From assembly GCF_030547425.1 (NCBI RefSeq), contig NZ_JAUORH010000010.1, forward strand, positions 1 to 64,000: 64,000 bases of DNA. The letters run 5' to 3'. The translations under genes were made by a program, and so were the position numbers. Origin of the DNA: Tenacibaculum sp. 1_MG-2023 (GTDB lineage: Bacteria > Bacteroidota > Bacteroidia > Flavobacteriales > Flavobacteriaceae). The notes under the pieces are model-generated. The model had not been told where the DNA came from. It did not search any database and was given only the letters and a program-made list of their open reading frames with translations. Below, one piece after another: positions 8,319-18,390 of the stretch (its first letter is position 1; the number at the start of each line of letters is the position of its first letter).

Positions 8319-9653
8319 ATGAATAAAAAGAGAATAATATCTCCCTTTAAAAAATTTTTAAAAACTGAAAGTGCTAGTGGAATTTTATTATTGGTAGCAA
8401 CTTTAATAGCTCTTATTTGGGCAAACTCTCCTTTTAGAGACAGTTATAGTGCTTTATGGGAGTATAAAATAGGTTTTAAATCTGAACATCTTGAGTTATA
8501 TAAACCTTTAATACTCTGGATTAACGATGGTTTAATGGCTGTATTCTTCTTTTTAATTGGGTTAGAGATTAAAAGAGAATTTTTAATAGGTGAATTAAAT
8601 ACTACAAAAAAACTAGCATTCCCTCTTTTTGGAGCAGTAGGCGGAATGTTATTCCCTGTTTTGTTTTTTATTCTTTTAAATGAAGACCCAGAAACGGCGC
8701 ATGGTTGGGGGGTTCCAATGGCTACTGATATTGCCTTTTCTCTAGCTGTTTTAAATACTTTAGGTAAAAGAGTGCCTCTTAGTTTAAAAATCTTTTTAAC
8801 TGCTTTTGCTATTGTTGATGATATAGGAGCTGTTTTAGTAATTGCATTATTTTATAGTGCTAGTATAGATATTACCTTAATATCTATTGCTATAGCTTTA
8901 TTAGCTTTCCTTTATTTTATTGCACACAGAGGTTTTTACTCTCATTACATAACCTTTATGTTTGGTGCAGTTATTTGGGTTTTGTTTTTAAAAGCAGGAA
9001 TACACCCAACTGTAGCAGGTATATTAATGGCCTTTGCTGTACCTATTAGACAAAAAGCACATACCACTGAGTTTTTGGCTAATTTGTCTCAGATAATGGA
9101 TAATATTAAAAAAGCGAAGACTTTGCCTACACCAATATTGTCAAAAGAGCAAATTGATGAAATAGACAATTTAGATCACTGGATAGAAGACTATCAATCT
9201 CCTCTTCAACTTTTAGAACATAAATTACATGGTATAGTTGCATATGCAATTATTCCAATTTTTGCTTTAGCTAATGCAGGAGTATCAATACTAGATAGTG
9301 ATGCACATTTAGACTCTTCCTTAATAATACATATAGCTTTATGTTTAGTTCTAGGAAATAGTATAGGTATTACTACAATTATTACCACTGTTAAAAAGCT
9401 TAAAATAATAGAGGTTCCTAAAGATATTAATACACGACATATTATAGGAGTATCCTTTTTAGCCGGAATTGGATTCACTATGGCAATATTCATTGCTAGT
9501 TTAGCTTTTGCTAAGAGCCCTGAGTTCTTAGGATCTGCTAAAATAGGTGTTTTATTAGGGTCTCTTGTTTCAGCAATAATTGGATATTTGATATTGAGAT
9601 ATAATAAAACTGATAATACTATTATTGAGAAAGAAGAATTAAGTACTAGTTAA
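8319..9653 (+). CDS. nhaA: Na+/H+ antiporter NhaA
   Basis: A 444-residue inner-membrane antiporter that exports Na+ or Li+ in exchange for two protons and sets internal pH, as expected for a marine bacterium. Family hallmarks are SASGILLL at the first helix, WINDGLMAVFFFLIGLEIKRE, the ion-binding helix PMATDIAFSLAVL (Asp137) and the paired aspartates AIVDDIGAV (Asp167, Asp168). A hydrophilic loop around 255-300 (KAKTLPTPIL...DNLDHWIEDYQSPLQLLEH) is typical of the longer NhaA type. It is monocistronic. Its last codons form one arm of a palindrome shared with the end of recG. Confidence 0.95.
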   Translation: MNKKRIISPFKKFLKTESASGILLLVATLIALIWANSPFRDSYSALWEYKIGFKSEHLELYKPLILWINDGLMAVFFFLIGLEIKREFLIGELNTTKKLAFPLFGAVGGMLFPVLFFILLNEDPETAHGWGVPMATDIAFSLAVLNTLGKRVPLSLKIFLTAFAIVDDIGAVLVIALFYSASIDITLISIAIALLAFLYFIAHRGFYSHYITFMFGAVIWVLFLKAGIHPTVAGILMAFAVPIRQKAHTTEFLANLSQIMDNIKKAKTLPTPILSKEQIDEIDNLDHWIEDYQSPLQLLEHKLHGIVAYAIIPIFALANAGVSILDSDAHLDSSLIIHIALCLVLGNSIGITTIITTVKKLKIIEVPKDINTRHIIGVSFLAGIGFTMAIFIASLAFAKSPEFLGSAKIGVLLGSLVSAIIGYLILRYNKTDNTIIEKEELSTS

Positions 9654-9667
9654 TAGTACTTAATTCT
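9635..9667. terminator. Palindrome spanning the ends of nhaA and recG
   Basis: AGAATTAAGTACTA (9635-9648) and TAGTACTTAATTCT (9654-9667) are perfect 14-bp inverted repeats with a 5-base loop GTTAA. The hairpin covers the last nhaA codons, its TAA and the last base pairs of recG. It lacks a clear T-run, so it may act as a transcript-end stabiliser or weak bidirectional terminator. Confidence 0.55.
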
Positions 9668-11777
9668 AACTTATGTTACTCCAAATTCCACTTGTTTTTT
9701 TAAGCTTTTCATAAGATTTTAGCAAGCTGGAATTTTTTGTTTTTGATAAATTAGGATCTTCTTGTAGTAAGTTTATAGCTGCTTTTCGAGCTATATGTAA
9801 TATTGGACTATCTTTAACAACATCTGCTATTTTAAGATTTAAAACACCGCTTTGCTGTGTTCCCATAATATTTCCTGGACCACGAAGTTTTAAATCCACT
9901 TCCGCTATTTTAAACCCGTCTGTAGTTTCTACCATCGTTTGTAATCGAGTTTTTCCATCAGAAGACAATTTATAACTCGATAATAAAATACAATAACTCT
10001 GTTCAGCTCCACGCCCTACTCTACCTCGTAATTGATGCAACTGACTCAAGCCAAAGCGTTCTGCACTTTCAATTACCATTACAGAAGCATTAGGTACGTT
10101 CACTCCTACTTCAATCACTGTAGTAGCTACCATAATTTGAGTATCCCCTCTAGCAAAACGTTCCATTTCATAATCTTTATCTGCAGGTTTCATTTGCCCA
10201 TGAACAATGCTTATTTGATATTTAGGAGAAGGGAACTCTCGAGAAATACTTTCGTATCCATCCATTAAATCTTTGTAGTCCATAGCTTCCGATTCTTGGA
10301 TTAACGGATATACTACATAAGCTTGTCGTCCTTTAGTTATTTCATTTTTCAAGAATTTAAAAACTCCCAAACGATTGCTATCATAACGATGTACAGTTTT
10401 AATCTCTTTACGACCAGGAGGCAGTTCATCAATTACAGAAATATCTAAATCTCCATAAACGGACATAGCCAATGTTCTTGGTATAGGTGTTGCAGTCATC
10501 ACCAAAATATGTGGAGGGACTGCTCTTCCATCAGAAGGACTCTTTTCCCATAGCTTTTTTCTCTGCGCTACTCCAAAACGATGTTGCTCATCGATAATAG
10601 CAATACCTAGATTTTTAAATTGTACTTTATCTTCTAAAATAGCATGTGTTCCTATCAGGATATGTAGCGAACCATCCTCTAAACTTTCATGAATTTCTCT
10701 ACGCTTTTTTGTTTTGGTAGACCCTGTTAATAATTCAACTTTAATATCAGTTTTCTCTAATAGCTCTATTATTCCGTTATAATGCTGTGTTGCAAGAATT
10801 TCGGTTGGAGCCATAATTGTGGCTTGATGTCCATTATCAATAGCTAACAACATAGTCAATAACGCTACAATCGTTTTTCCAGAGCCTACATCACCTTGTA
10901 ATAATCGATTCATATGTGCTCCAGAGCCTACGTCTTTACGAATTTCTTTCAGTACTCGTTTTTGAGCCCCTGTTAAGTCAAAAGGCAAGTGATTATTATA
11001 AAATTTGGTAAACTCCTCTCCTACTTGCTCAAAAACAAATCCTTTTAGTTTTGATTTTCGAATAAGTTTCTTCTGTAATAATTGTAATTGAATAAAGAAT
11101 AACTCCTCAAACTTCAACCTGTATTGTGCTTTGGCTAATAATTCTTGATTTTTAGGAAAGTGAATATTTAATAACGAATCTTTTTTACCTAAAAACTGAT
11201 GCTTTTCAATAAAATAATAAGGAAAAGTTTCTTCAACATTAGTATATGCTTGCTGAAACAAGTTTTGAATCATCGTACGCATGACCTTGTTACTTATTCC
11301 TTTAGTGCTTAGTTTTTCAGTAGAAGGGTATACTGGTTGCATAGCCATTTGTAGCTTGCTTTTGTATTCTTTTACCGTTTCCATTTCTGGATGCGGCATA
11401 TTAGGAGTACCATTATACCAATTCAATTTTCCATAAATAACATACGGAACATTTACTTTTAAACTATCTTTTATCCATTTGGCACCTTTAAACCAAACTA
11501 ATTCCATGGTACCTGTAGCGTCAGAAAAAGTAGCCACTAACCTACTACCTCTTTTTTGTTTTACGGTTTTTACGCCTGTAATCTTACCTACTATTTGTAC
11601 TTCAGCGGAGTTTTGTTGCAACTGATTAATCGTATAAAACTGTGTTTTATCGATATATCTAAACGGAAAAAGGTGCAATAAATCGTTACAAGTTTTAATA
11701 CCTAACTCGGTAAATAACAACTCTGCTCTAGCAACACTAATTCCTTTTATATATGTTACGGGGTTATTTAAATTCAT
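9666..11777 (-). CDS. recG: ATP-dependent DNA helicase RecG
   Basis: A 703-residue superfamily 2 helicase that regresses stalled replication forks and processes Holliday junctions. The N-terminal OB wedge domain includes VQIVGKITGVKTVKQKRGSRLV. The helicase core follows with Walker A LLQGDVGSGKT, IMAPTEILATQHY, the RecG-type motif II IIDEQHRFGV, motif III MTATPIPRTL, and C-terminal motifs VIEVGVNVPNASVMVIE and QLRGRVGRG. The length is normal. It is transcribed divergently from the RsmB-like gene, with 61 bases between their starts. Confidence 0.96.
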   Translation of the reverse strand: MNLNNPVTYIKGISVARAELLFTELGIKTCNDLLHLFPFRYIDKTQFYTINQLQQNSAEVQIVGKITGVKTVKQKRGSRLVATFSDATGTMELVWFKGAKWIKDSLKVNVPYVIYGKLNWYNGTPNMPHPEMETVKEYKSKLQMAMQPVYPSTEKLSTKGISNKVMRTMIQNLFQQAYTNVEETFPYYFIEKHQFLGKKDSLLNIHFPKNQELLAKAQYRLKFEELFFIQLQLLQKKLIRKSKLKGFVFEQVGEEFTKFYNNHLPFDLTGAQKRVLKEIRKDVGSGAHMNRLLQGDVGSGKTIVALLTMLLAIDNGHQATIMAPTEILATQHYNGIIELLEKTDIKVELLTGSTKTKKRREIHESLEDGSLHILIGTHAILEDKVQFKNLGIAIIDEQHRFGVAQRKKLWEKSPSDGRAVPPHILVMTATPIPRTLAMSVYGDLDISVIDELPPGRKEIKTVHRYDSNRLGVFKFLKNEITKGRQAYVVYPLIQESEAMDYKDLMDGYESISREFPSPKYQISIVHGQMKPADKDYEMERFARGDTQIMVATTVIEVGVNVPNASVMVIESAERFGLSQLHQLRGRVGRGAEQSYCILLSSYKLSSDGKTRLQTMVETTDGFKIAEVDLKLRGPGNIMGTQQSGVLNLKIADVVKDSPILHIARKAAINLLQEDPNLSKTKNSSLLKSYEKLKKTSGIWSNIS

Positions 11778-11812
11778 TAAGAACGAAAATACAAAAAGCC
11801 ATTAAAATCAAC

Positions 11813-11820
11813 TATCTTTG
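11813..11820 (+). promoter_or_regulatory. -7 box for the RsmB-like gene
   Basis: TATCTTTG is a perfect TAnnTTTG, followed 18 bases later by the ATG of the downstream gene. No convincing TTTG is seen at the -33 distance, so only half of the promoter is supported. Confidence 0.5.
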
Positions 11821-11838
11821 CACTCTTAAATTCATCAA

Positions 11839-13050
11839 ATGAGATTACATAGAAATTTAACGTACGCTGTTATTGATAGTTTACGTGATATATTTAACGA
11901 AGGTGTATATGCTGATAAAGCTGTAGAGAAAGCTTTAAAGAGAGATAAACGTTGGGGAGCACGCGATAGAAAGTTTGTTGCTGAAACGATATATGATATT
12001 GTTAGATGGCAACGCTTATATGCTGAAATTGCGAATGTAAAAGTACCATATGCACGTCCTGATTTATGGCGTTTGTTTGTTGTTTGGTGTGTGTTAAGAG
12101 GAATTAAATTACCTGATTGGAATCAAATAGAAGCTACTCCTACAAGAAGAATTAAAGGTAAATTTGATGAGTTATCTAAAATTAGAAAATTTAGAGAATC
12201 AATTCCTGATTGGATTGATGAAGTTGGAGTACAAGAATTGGGAGAAGAAGTTTGGACAAAAGAAATCGCTGCTTTAAATAAAAAAGCTGAAGTTATTTTA
12301 CGCACAAATACTTTAAATGTAACAAAAGAGCATTTACAAAAAGATTTAAAAACAGAAGGAATTGATACTGAATTTATCAAAGGTTATGATGATGCCTTAC
12401 GTTTGGTAGAACGTGCTAATGTATTTAAAACTGAAGCTTTTCATAAAGGTTTCTTTGAAGTGCAAGATGCATCTTCTCAGTTAGTTGCAGCTTATTTAGA
12501 TGTTGAACCAGGTATGAAAGTAGTAGATACATGTGCTGGTGCTGGTGGTAAAACGTTACACTTAGCTTCTTTAATGAAAAATAAAGGACAAATTATAGCA
12601 ATGGATATTTACGAAAGTAAATTAAAAAAACTAAAAGTTCGTGCTCGAAGAAACGGCGCTCATAATATTGATACTCGTGTAATAGACTCTACCAAAGTAA
12701 TAAAGAAGTTACAAGGTAAAGCTGATAGAGTTTTAATCGATGCTCCATGTTCTGGTTTGGGAGTAATTAGAAGAAACCCAGACAGTAAGTGGAAATTGCA
12801 ACCTGAGTTTTTAGATAAAATTCGTGGTACACAACAAGAAGTATTACAACAATACTCTAAAGTGGTAAAACCAGGAGGTAAACTAGTGTACGCTACATGT
12901 TCTGTATTACCGTCTGAAAACCAACAACAAATAGAATTCTTTTTAGCTTCTGATGCTGGAAAAGATTTTAAGTTTGTTAAAGACGAAAAAGTATTATCAC
13001 ATAAATCTGGTTTCGACGGGTTTTATATGGCGCTTCTAGAAAGAAAATAA
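11839..13050 (+). CDS. RsmB/NOP family RNA (cytosine-5) methyltransferase
   Basis: A 403-residue SAM-dependent enzyme expected to methylate C5 of a cytosine in 16S rRNA. A short N-terminal helical NusB-like part (RDKRWGARDRKFVAETIYDIVRW) is followed by the Rossmann core: SAM site DTCAGAGGKTLHLASLM near residue 231, motif IV with the release cysteine DAPCSGLGVIRRNPDSKW near 310, and catalytic motif YATCSVLPSENQQQI near 352. The N-terminal domain is shorter than in E. coli RsmB, so the exact target site cannot be fixed. A strong terminator follows at once, so the gene is monocistronic. Confidence 0.9.
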   Translation: MRLHRNLTYAVIDSLRDIFNEGVYADKAVEKALKRDKRWGARDRKFVAETIYDIVRWQRLYAEIANVKVPYARPDLWRLFVVWCVLRGIKLPDWNQIEATPTRRIKGKFDELSKIRKFRESIPDWIDEVGVQELGEEVWTKEIAALNKKAEVILRTNTLNVTKEHLQKDLKTEGIDTEFIKGYDDALRLVERANVFKTEAFHKGFFEVQDASSQLVAAYLDVEPGMKVVDTCAGAGGKTLHLASLMKNKGQIIAMDIYESKLKKLKVRARRNGAHNIDTRVIDSTKVIKKLQGKADRVLIDAPCSGLGVIRRNPDSKWKLQPEFLDKIRGTQQEVLQQYSKVVKPGGKLVYATCSVLPSENQQQIEFFLASDAGKDFKFVKDEKVLSHKSGFDGFYMALLERK

Positions 13051-13074
13051 GTACCTAAAATATATTATATTAAA

Positions 13075-13108
13075 AAAGGCTCGGGATAATATCTCGAGCC
13101 TTTCCTTT
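13075..13108 (+). terminator. Rho-independent terminator of the RsmB-like gene
   Basis: AAAGGCTCGGGAT (13075-13087) pairs with ATCTCGAGCCTTT (13091-13103), with one G-U and a very short loop, and then TTTCC TTT. It lies 24 bases after the stop codon. Confidence 0.85.
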
Positions 13109-13308
13109 CAATCAACTATTAAAAACTAACTAATCACTAAACATTACTTGTTAAGTAATTATATGCTTATATGACGATTCTTTTTCTTAATAGTTACACT
13201 CTTTTAATACCTTTAACATTATTTTATGAATGTTATTATTCTTAAAAACCTTTTATAACTATGTGAAAGTTATGTGAGGTTCTTATCTAGGTATTATAAG
13301 CCAATTTT

Positions 13309-16300
13309 TTAATTCGCTTTAATGAATTTTCCTAAATGCTGTTTTGTGCCTTTTTTTAGTGTATAATAATACAGACCGTTTTTCAAAAACTCAATATTTA
13401 AAGGTTTTTTAGTTGTTTTTGAGTTGATTTTAATTGTTAAGACCTCTTTTCCAGTTGCATTAAAAATTTGCAACCCATAATCAACTAGGTTTTCTTGTTC
13501 AAAGCCTTCTTTTGTGAAAAACTCAAACGTTATTACATCTTTAACAATAGGATTAGGGTATGCCGTAACTAAACTTTCAGTTAATACTTCACTTTCTTTA
13601 ATTGCTTTACCAGATAGTCCTAAATTATCTAAATAAGCTCTATGACTAGAAGAAAAAACAGCGTTATTCGCTACATCCCAATTAATGGACCAGGTCATTA
13701 AACCTCTAAATTCTGGATATGTAGTACTTGTTGTATAGGTTCTATTAGGATATGAGACTCCTTTTATTAGATAATCTAATGCCTGTTGTACAACAGTTTC
13801 TGATGTATAACCACTACCAGCAGCTCTTGGTTCAGCAGGTAACCCTATCGCTACTTGATTTGCTCTTAAACCAGGGAAATTTAAGCCGGTTTGAGCAACT
13901 TTAAATCCAGTTATTAGCATTTCTGCCATAGCTACATGAAAATCTGTAGTAGCTGGCTGGTATATTTTACCGTCTCTTCCAAACATTGAACCTGTGTTGT
14001 AATGTTGCACGTGAATATAATCCATTTGATTTCGTAAGGCATGTATTACTGGTAAATAAGCTCCAAATACTCCAGAATAATTACCATATGCTCCTTGTAC
14101 ATAAGCCGTTTCTGGTGCCATACTTAAGGTAAATTTACTAGCTCCAACATTATTAATAACTCCTTTAGTACCTTCTATAAGATTAATGATTTTTGGTGTT
14201 GTAGGATTTCTAAAGTCTGTATCACCAGGGTCTAGAGATAGAGAGCTTCCTTCTAAGTCAATATCTAAACCATCAAATCCATAGGTGTTAATAATACTAG
14301 TCATTGAACTCACAAACTGATTCTTTTCGGTATTGTTATTTAACTCTACATGAGCGTTAGCTCCTCCTATTGATATTAACACCTTTTGCCCTCTTCCTTG
14401 TAAGATTCTTACATCATTTTTAAACTCCTCTATATTCCCATTATAAATTTCAAAAGGAGTAAATTTCATCTCTGATTTACTACCTGATTTAGGCTCTGCA
14501 AATGCCACACAAATAACATCCCAATCTTTTGAAACATCTCTTAGTTTAGGAATTGTAGAACCATTGTTAAAATTGTGCCAATAGCCTACTAAAATCTTAT
14601 TTGAAATAGGTGGATTCACACCATCTGTTACAACCACTAAAGAAGATATAGTTGAGTTATTCTCATTATCATAAGCTTTTGCTGTTAGAGAATAACTTCC
14701 TGCTTGTGCATTTGTTATTGTATATGTATATGGAGCAGCAGTATCTTCTCCTAATTTAGTTGAACCATTATAAAACACTACTTTACTTATAGCTTCATCA
14801 TCTGTTGCAGTTGCTTTTACTTCAATAGAGTTCCCTACAGCATATATAGCACCGTTTTGAGGAGATGTTATACTAATTTTAGGGTTGCTTCCTGTTACTT
14901 CACAACTACTTACCTTAGACCAAGCATCTTTCCAATAAGTTCCTGTTCCTGGTGCATATGCCCATGCTGCTGACGAAGAGCACCAACCAGCGATATTACA
15001 TTTATATTTGTTTCCTTCATTCTGTACTTCTTGATTTTGATTATATGAAGTTCCTGCAATGTAATTAGGTACATTATTACAACCTTGACCATCACCACCT
15101 GTACTATCTTTTTCAATACTTATTTGCACTGCTACAGAAGTTGTTGATGCATTTTTATCATCAGTAGCTTTAGCTGTTAAAGAATAACTTCCTACTTGTG
15201 CATTTGATATAGTAAAGTTATAAGGGGTTGTTGTGTCTTCTCCTAGTTTTATACTCTCATTAAAAAACTCAACTTTATTTACACTTCCATCGTCATCAAA
15301 AGCATCGGCTGTTATTTCAATATTACTTCCTTCTTTAAAAGTACTATTACTAACAGGAGAGGTTATATTTATTGTTGGTGCAATATTATCTCCGCCTCCA
15401 GTTCCCGAACAATCTTTTACTTTTTTCCAAGGTTGACCATCTCCTGTATGCGTATCAGGTGCATTGTTTTTTGTCCACCACTTAGCTTGATAGTTAACAT
15501 TTTTATACTTTACATTTTCTCCTCCATTATAAGTTGTTGTTGCCGACCAATCTGCAATACCGCTACAGTTGTCAATCGTATCTGCAGTAACCTTAACTGT
15601 TCTTACAGAAGAGGTACTACTTAATCCTTTATCGTCAGTAGCCTTCGCCGTTAAGGTATAAGTTCCTATTGAAGTATTAACTATACTATAACTATAAGGG
15701 TTTGTTAAATCTTCACCCAATTTAGTTGTTCCATTAAAAAACTCAACTTTACTTATAGTCCCATCTACATCACTTGCATTAGCAATTATCTCAATAGTTT
15801 GTCCTTCTTCAAAAACAGTATTATCTACTGGTGAGACTAAAATAACTGTAGGAGGTTTGTTTGAGTTCGCTTCGTTTACGACAATTGATATTATTGAAGA
15901 CGTGGTTGAACCATTATCATTATCTGTTGCCTTAGCTGTTAATTTATGAGTTGTTACAGAAGCATTTTCCCACGTATACTCATAAGGAAAAGTAGTGTCT
16001 TCTCCTAATTTAGTATTACCGTTAAAAAACTCTACTTTACTAATAACTCCATCACTATCTGTAGCGTCAGCTTTGATGATAATAATATCACCTTCATTAT
16101 AAATTGCATTATTAGAAGGGGCAGTAATATTAATTACAGGTAATTTATTTTCTCCTGTATTACCGTTGGCAAAAACCTCATTAATCTTGTTTACCAAAGG
16201 AGATTTTACATTAGACCATCGTTTTAGTTTCGTTCCAAAAGAAGTAGCTGTACCGCTTATTTCTAAATCTCCATAAACCGTCCAAATAATAGTACCACCA

Positions 16301-17688
16301 AGTTGATTATCATTAATAAACTGTGCTTTAATACCTATAGATTCTTCATCATCATAACTTAAAAAGAAATTTCCTTTTACTAAGTATGGTACTTTTGCTT
16401 CATTATCCCACTTTCTTGTCCATCCACTATTAGGAGCTAATGCCTTTTGTTTTATAAAAAAATAGTTTGGTGTACCATCATATACTTCTTGTTTCCAGTT
16501 TGTATAATCTGAGGCTGTTTGTATAGGACCATCTGGTTGAATAGTTACTGCTCTTTTTACTGTTTTTACATTCAAATCGGCAGTACCTTCAGTTATTACT
16601 CCTCTTCCGTAAAAAGGAGCACCAAAACATATTTTATTTTTCGGTACTCCTTTTTCTTCAAGTTTTTGCAGTGTTGATTGCCAATTAAAAAAAGACACCT
16701 CTGCATTTGAGTATGGATATATGGGTGCATTATGTCCTGACTTATTTGACCAACCACCATTCATATCGTAGGTCATCATATTAAAATAGTCCATATTATT
16801 AGACAACTTACTCCAATTAAATCCTTCCAGCTTTCTTGGGTCAGCAGACATCGCTGCTGTAATTAACTTATCTGGTCCAATAGCTGCTCTAATTTCTTGC
16901 ACAAGTGTTTCGAAGTTTGCGAAGTCAGCTTGTGACCCAGTAAAATTCATACCAGAATAAGGCCCTGGATATTCCCAATCTAAATCTATACCGTCAAATC
17001 CAGTAGCTATAAGTTTTTTACAGTCTTCTATAAATCTCGCTCTTTTAATGGGGTCAGCAGCCATTTCTGGAAAATGCTTACACATACTCCATCCTCCAAT
17101 AGATGCCATTACCTTAACACCTTTTGTATGTGCTAGCTCAAGTAAGCCAGGAGCACCATCTTCTTTGTGTAAAGGTATCGGTAATTGTCCGCTCAAGCCC
17201 CATGTAGGTTGTGTCCAAGAGCTTCCGTTTAGTGTTACTTGAAAACCTTGTGCTTCTGCTCTTTTCTTTGCGGCTTCATTTATATGTTGAATTGGGTCAA
17301 TTTCTCCAAAGAGAATATGCATATCCCAACTACTATAAATATCTTTCATAAAAATATCGTTTGGGAGTTGCACAGTTCCTGCTTGATAAATTTGTTTATT
17401 TCTATGATCACCACTGTGTAGTGATCCGTCGTTGGCAACACCAAAAAAAGAGTAATTCAAAATTGTATATTTTGAGTAATCAATGTTTAAATGAGTTAGG
17501 GCCCCTGGCCCGGGGACTCCTGCCGATGTTGTCTTCCATGCATCCCAGTTTGTTATATATCCTATAACTTGTTTTTGATGGTTTGCTGTTGTTGCAGTTC
17601 CGCCTGTGTTTACTTGGGAGAACACAAATGATGTCATTAAGAAAAAAACTATTAATAGTTTTTTTCTTACAAATACGAAGGGTGTCAT
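13309..17688 (-). CDS. Secreted two-domain GH18 chitinase with T9SS sorting signal
   Basis: A large multidomain enzyme of about 1459 residues. Order: signal peptide (KKLLIVFFLMTSFVFSQ); first GH18 domain with KVMASIGGWSM and catalytic FDGIDLDWEYPG near residue 230; four Ig-like repeats (each SKVEFFNG..KLGEDT..PY..T); two chitin-binding type 3-like modules (ADWSATTTYNGGENVKYKN... and a Cys-rich second) set between them; second GH18 domain with VLISIGGAN and YGFDGLDIDLEGSS near 1140; C-terminal type A T9SS domain (AYPNPIVKD ... LGKFIKAN). Both DxxDxDxE sites are intact, so endo- and exo-type chitin hydrolysis in one secreted protein is plausible, as in Flavobacterium johnsoniae ChiA. GTG at 17712 is an alternative start, but the ATG at 17688 gives a better signal peptide. 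Confidence 0.93.
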   Translation of the reverse strand: MTPFVFVRKKLLIVFFLMTSFVFSQVNTGGTATTANHQKQVIGYITNWDAWKTTSAGVPGPGALTHLNIDYSKYTILNYSFFGVANDGSLHSGDHRNKQIYQAGTVQLPNDIFMKDIYSSWDMHILFGEIDPIQHINEAAKKRAEAQGFQVTLNGSSWTQPTWGLSGQLPIPLHKEDGAPGLLELAHTKGVKVMASIGGWSMCKHFPEMAADPIKRARFIEDCKKLIATGFDGIDLDWEYPGPYSGMNFTGSQADFANFETLVQEIRAAIGPDKLITAAMSADPRKLEGFNWSKLSNNMDYFNMMTYDMNGGWSNKSGHNAPIYPYSNAEVSFFNWQSTLQKLEEKGVPKNKICFGAPFYGRGVITEGTADLNVKTVKRAVTIQPDGPIQTASDYTNWKQEVYDGTPNYFFIKQKALAPNSGWTRKWDNEAKVPYLVKGNFFLSYDDEESIGIKAQFINDNQLGGTIIWTVYGDLEISGTATSFGTKLKRWSNVKSPLVNKINEVFANGNTGENKLPVINITAPSNNAIYNEGDIIIIKADATDSDGVISKVEFFNGNTKLGEDTTFPYEYTWENASVTTHKLTAKATDNDNGSTTSSIISIVVNEANSNKPPTVILVSPVDNTVFEEGQTIEIIANASDVDGTISKVEFFNGTTKLGEDLTNPYSYSIVNTSIGTYTLTAKATDDKGLSSTSSVRTVKVTADTIDNCSGIADWSATTTYNGGENVKYKNVNYQAKWWTKNNAPDTHTGDGQPWKKVKDCSGTGGGDNIAPTINITSPVSNSTFKEGSNIEITADAFDDDGSVNKVEFFNESIKLGEDTTTPYNFTISNAQVGSYSLTAKATDDKNASTTSVAVQISIEKDSTGGDGQGCNNVPNYIAGTSYNQNQEVQNEGNKYKCNIAGWCSSSAAWAYAPGTGTYWKDAWSKVSSCEVTGSNPKISITSPQNGAIYAVGNSIEVKATATDDEAISKVVFYNGSTKLGEDTAAPYTYTITNAQAGSYSLTAKAYDNENNSTISSLVVVTDGVNPPISNKILVGYWHNFNNGSTIPKLRDVSKDWDVICVAFAEPKSGSKSEMKFTPFEIYNGNIEEFKNDVRILQGRGQKVLISIGGANAHVELNNNTEKNQFVSSMTSIINTYGFDGLDIDLEGSSLSLDPGDTDFRNPTTPKIINLIEGTKGVINNVGASKFTLSMAPETAYVQGAYGNYSGVFGAYLPVIHALRNQMDYIHVQHYNTGSMFGRDGKIYQPATTDFHVAMAEMLITGFKVAQTGLNFPGLRANQVAIGLPAEPRAAGSGYTSETVVQQALDYLIKGVSYPNRTYTTSTTYPEFRGLMTWSINWDVANNAVFSSSHRAYLDNLGLSGKAIKESEVLTESLVTAYPNPIVKDVITFEFFTKEGFEQENLVDYGLQIFNATGKEVLTIKINSKTTKKPLNIEFLKNGLYYYTLKKGTKQHLGKFIKAN

Positions 17689-17903
17689 ATGTCTTAGTTT
17701 TAAGTTATTCACCTAAAAAATAGATAGATAAAACTTAAAATACAAAAAAAATAGACTAACAACCATAAAACAGAAACTTAAAACACTTTTCCTTCTACTA
17801 GAGTTTAAACATATATCTTTAAGGGCATAAATTATTTATAAACCTTTACTTTTTTATATTTTATGTGTAGTTTTATACGATAACTAACTAAAAACTTTCT
17901 TTT

Positions 17904-18335
17904 ATGACAGATTCAAACAAACCCACCACACTTTTTTGGATTATTGGTGTTGCAGCCTTAGTTTGGAATGGACTAGGCGTTATGTCTTATATTGGTCAAG
18001 CTTATATGACTGATGAAGTTAAAGCTGCTTTACCTGAAGCTGAAAGAGCTTTGTATGAAAATGTTCCTACTTGGGTTACTGCTACTTTTGCTATTGCTGT
18101 TTTTGCTGGATTACTAGGTAGTACTTTTTTACTAATGAGAAAAAAGTTAGCGAGACCTATGTTTTTAATTTCGCTAATTGCTATTATTATTCAAATGTCG
18201 TATAACTTGTTTATGAGTAGAGCAACTGAAGTATATGGCCCTGGAAGTGTTATAATGCCTATAATGGTAATTGTTATAGGTGTGTTTTTGTTGATGTATA
18301 CTAAAAAAACAATAGCGAAAGGCTGGTTATCATAG
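17904..18335 (+). CDS. Small four-helix membrane protein
   Basis: A 143-residue integral membrane protein with four predicted helices: LFWIIGVAALVWNGLGVMSYI near 10-30, WVTATFAIAVFAGLLGSTFLLM near 56-78, PMFLISLIAIIIQMSYNLFM near 84-104 and SVIMPIMVIVIGVFLLMY near 114-132. A short acidic loop (TDEVKAALPEAERALYENVP) follows helix 1. Similar flavobacterial proteins are often labelled sugar transporter, but nothing in the sequence supports a substrate. It stands alone between the chitinase (divergent) and the MaoC gene (convergent). Confidence 0.6.
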   Translation: MTDSNKPTTLFWIIGVAALVWNGLGVMSYIGQAYMTDEVKAALPEAERALYENVPTWVTATFAIAVFAGLLGSTFLLMRKKLARPMFLISLIAIIIQMSYNLFMSRATEVYGPGSVIMPIMVIVIGVFLLMYTKKTIAKGWLS

Positions 18336-18358
18336 TACTAAGATAATACAACAATTTA

Positions 18359-18390
18359 AAAGCTGTTTTGAAAAAGGCAGCTTTATTTTA
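18359..18390. terminator. Weak stem-loop terminator between convergent genes
   Basis: AAAGCTG (18359-18365) pairs with CAGCTTT (18378-18384), extended internally by TTTT/AAAA, and is followed by ATTTTATT. It lies 23 bases after the stop of the small membrane protein. Confidence 0.5.
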
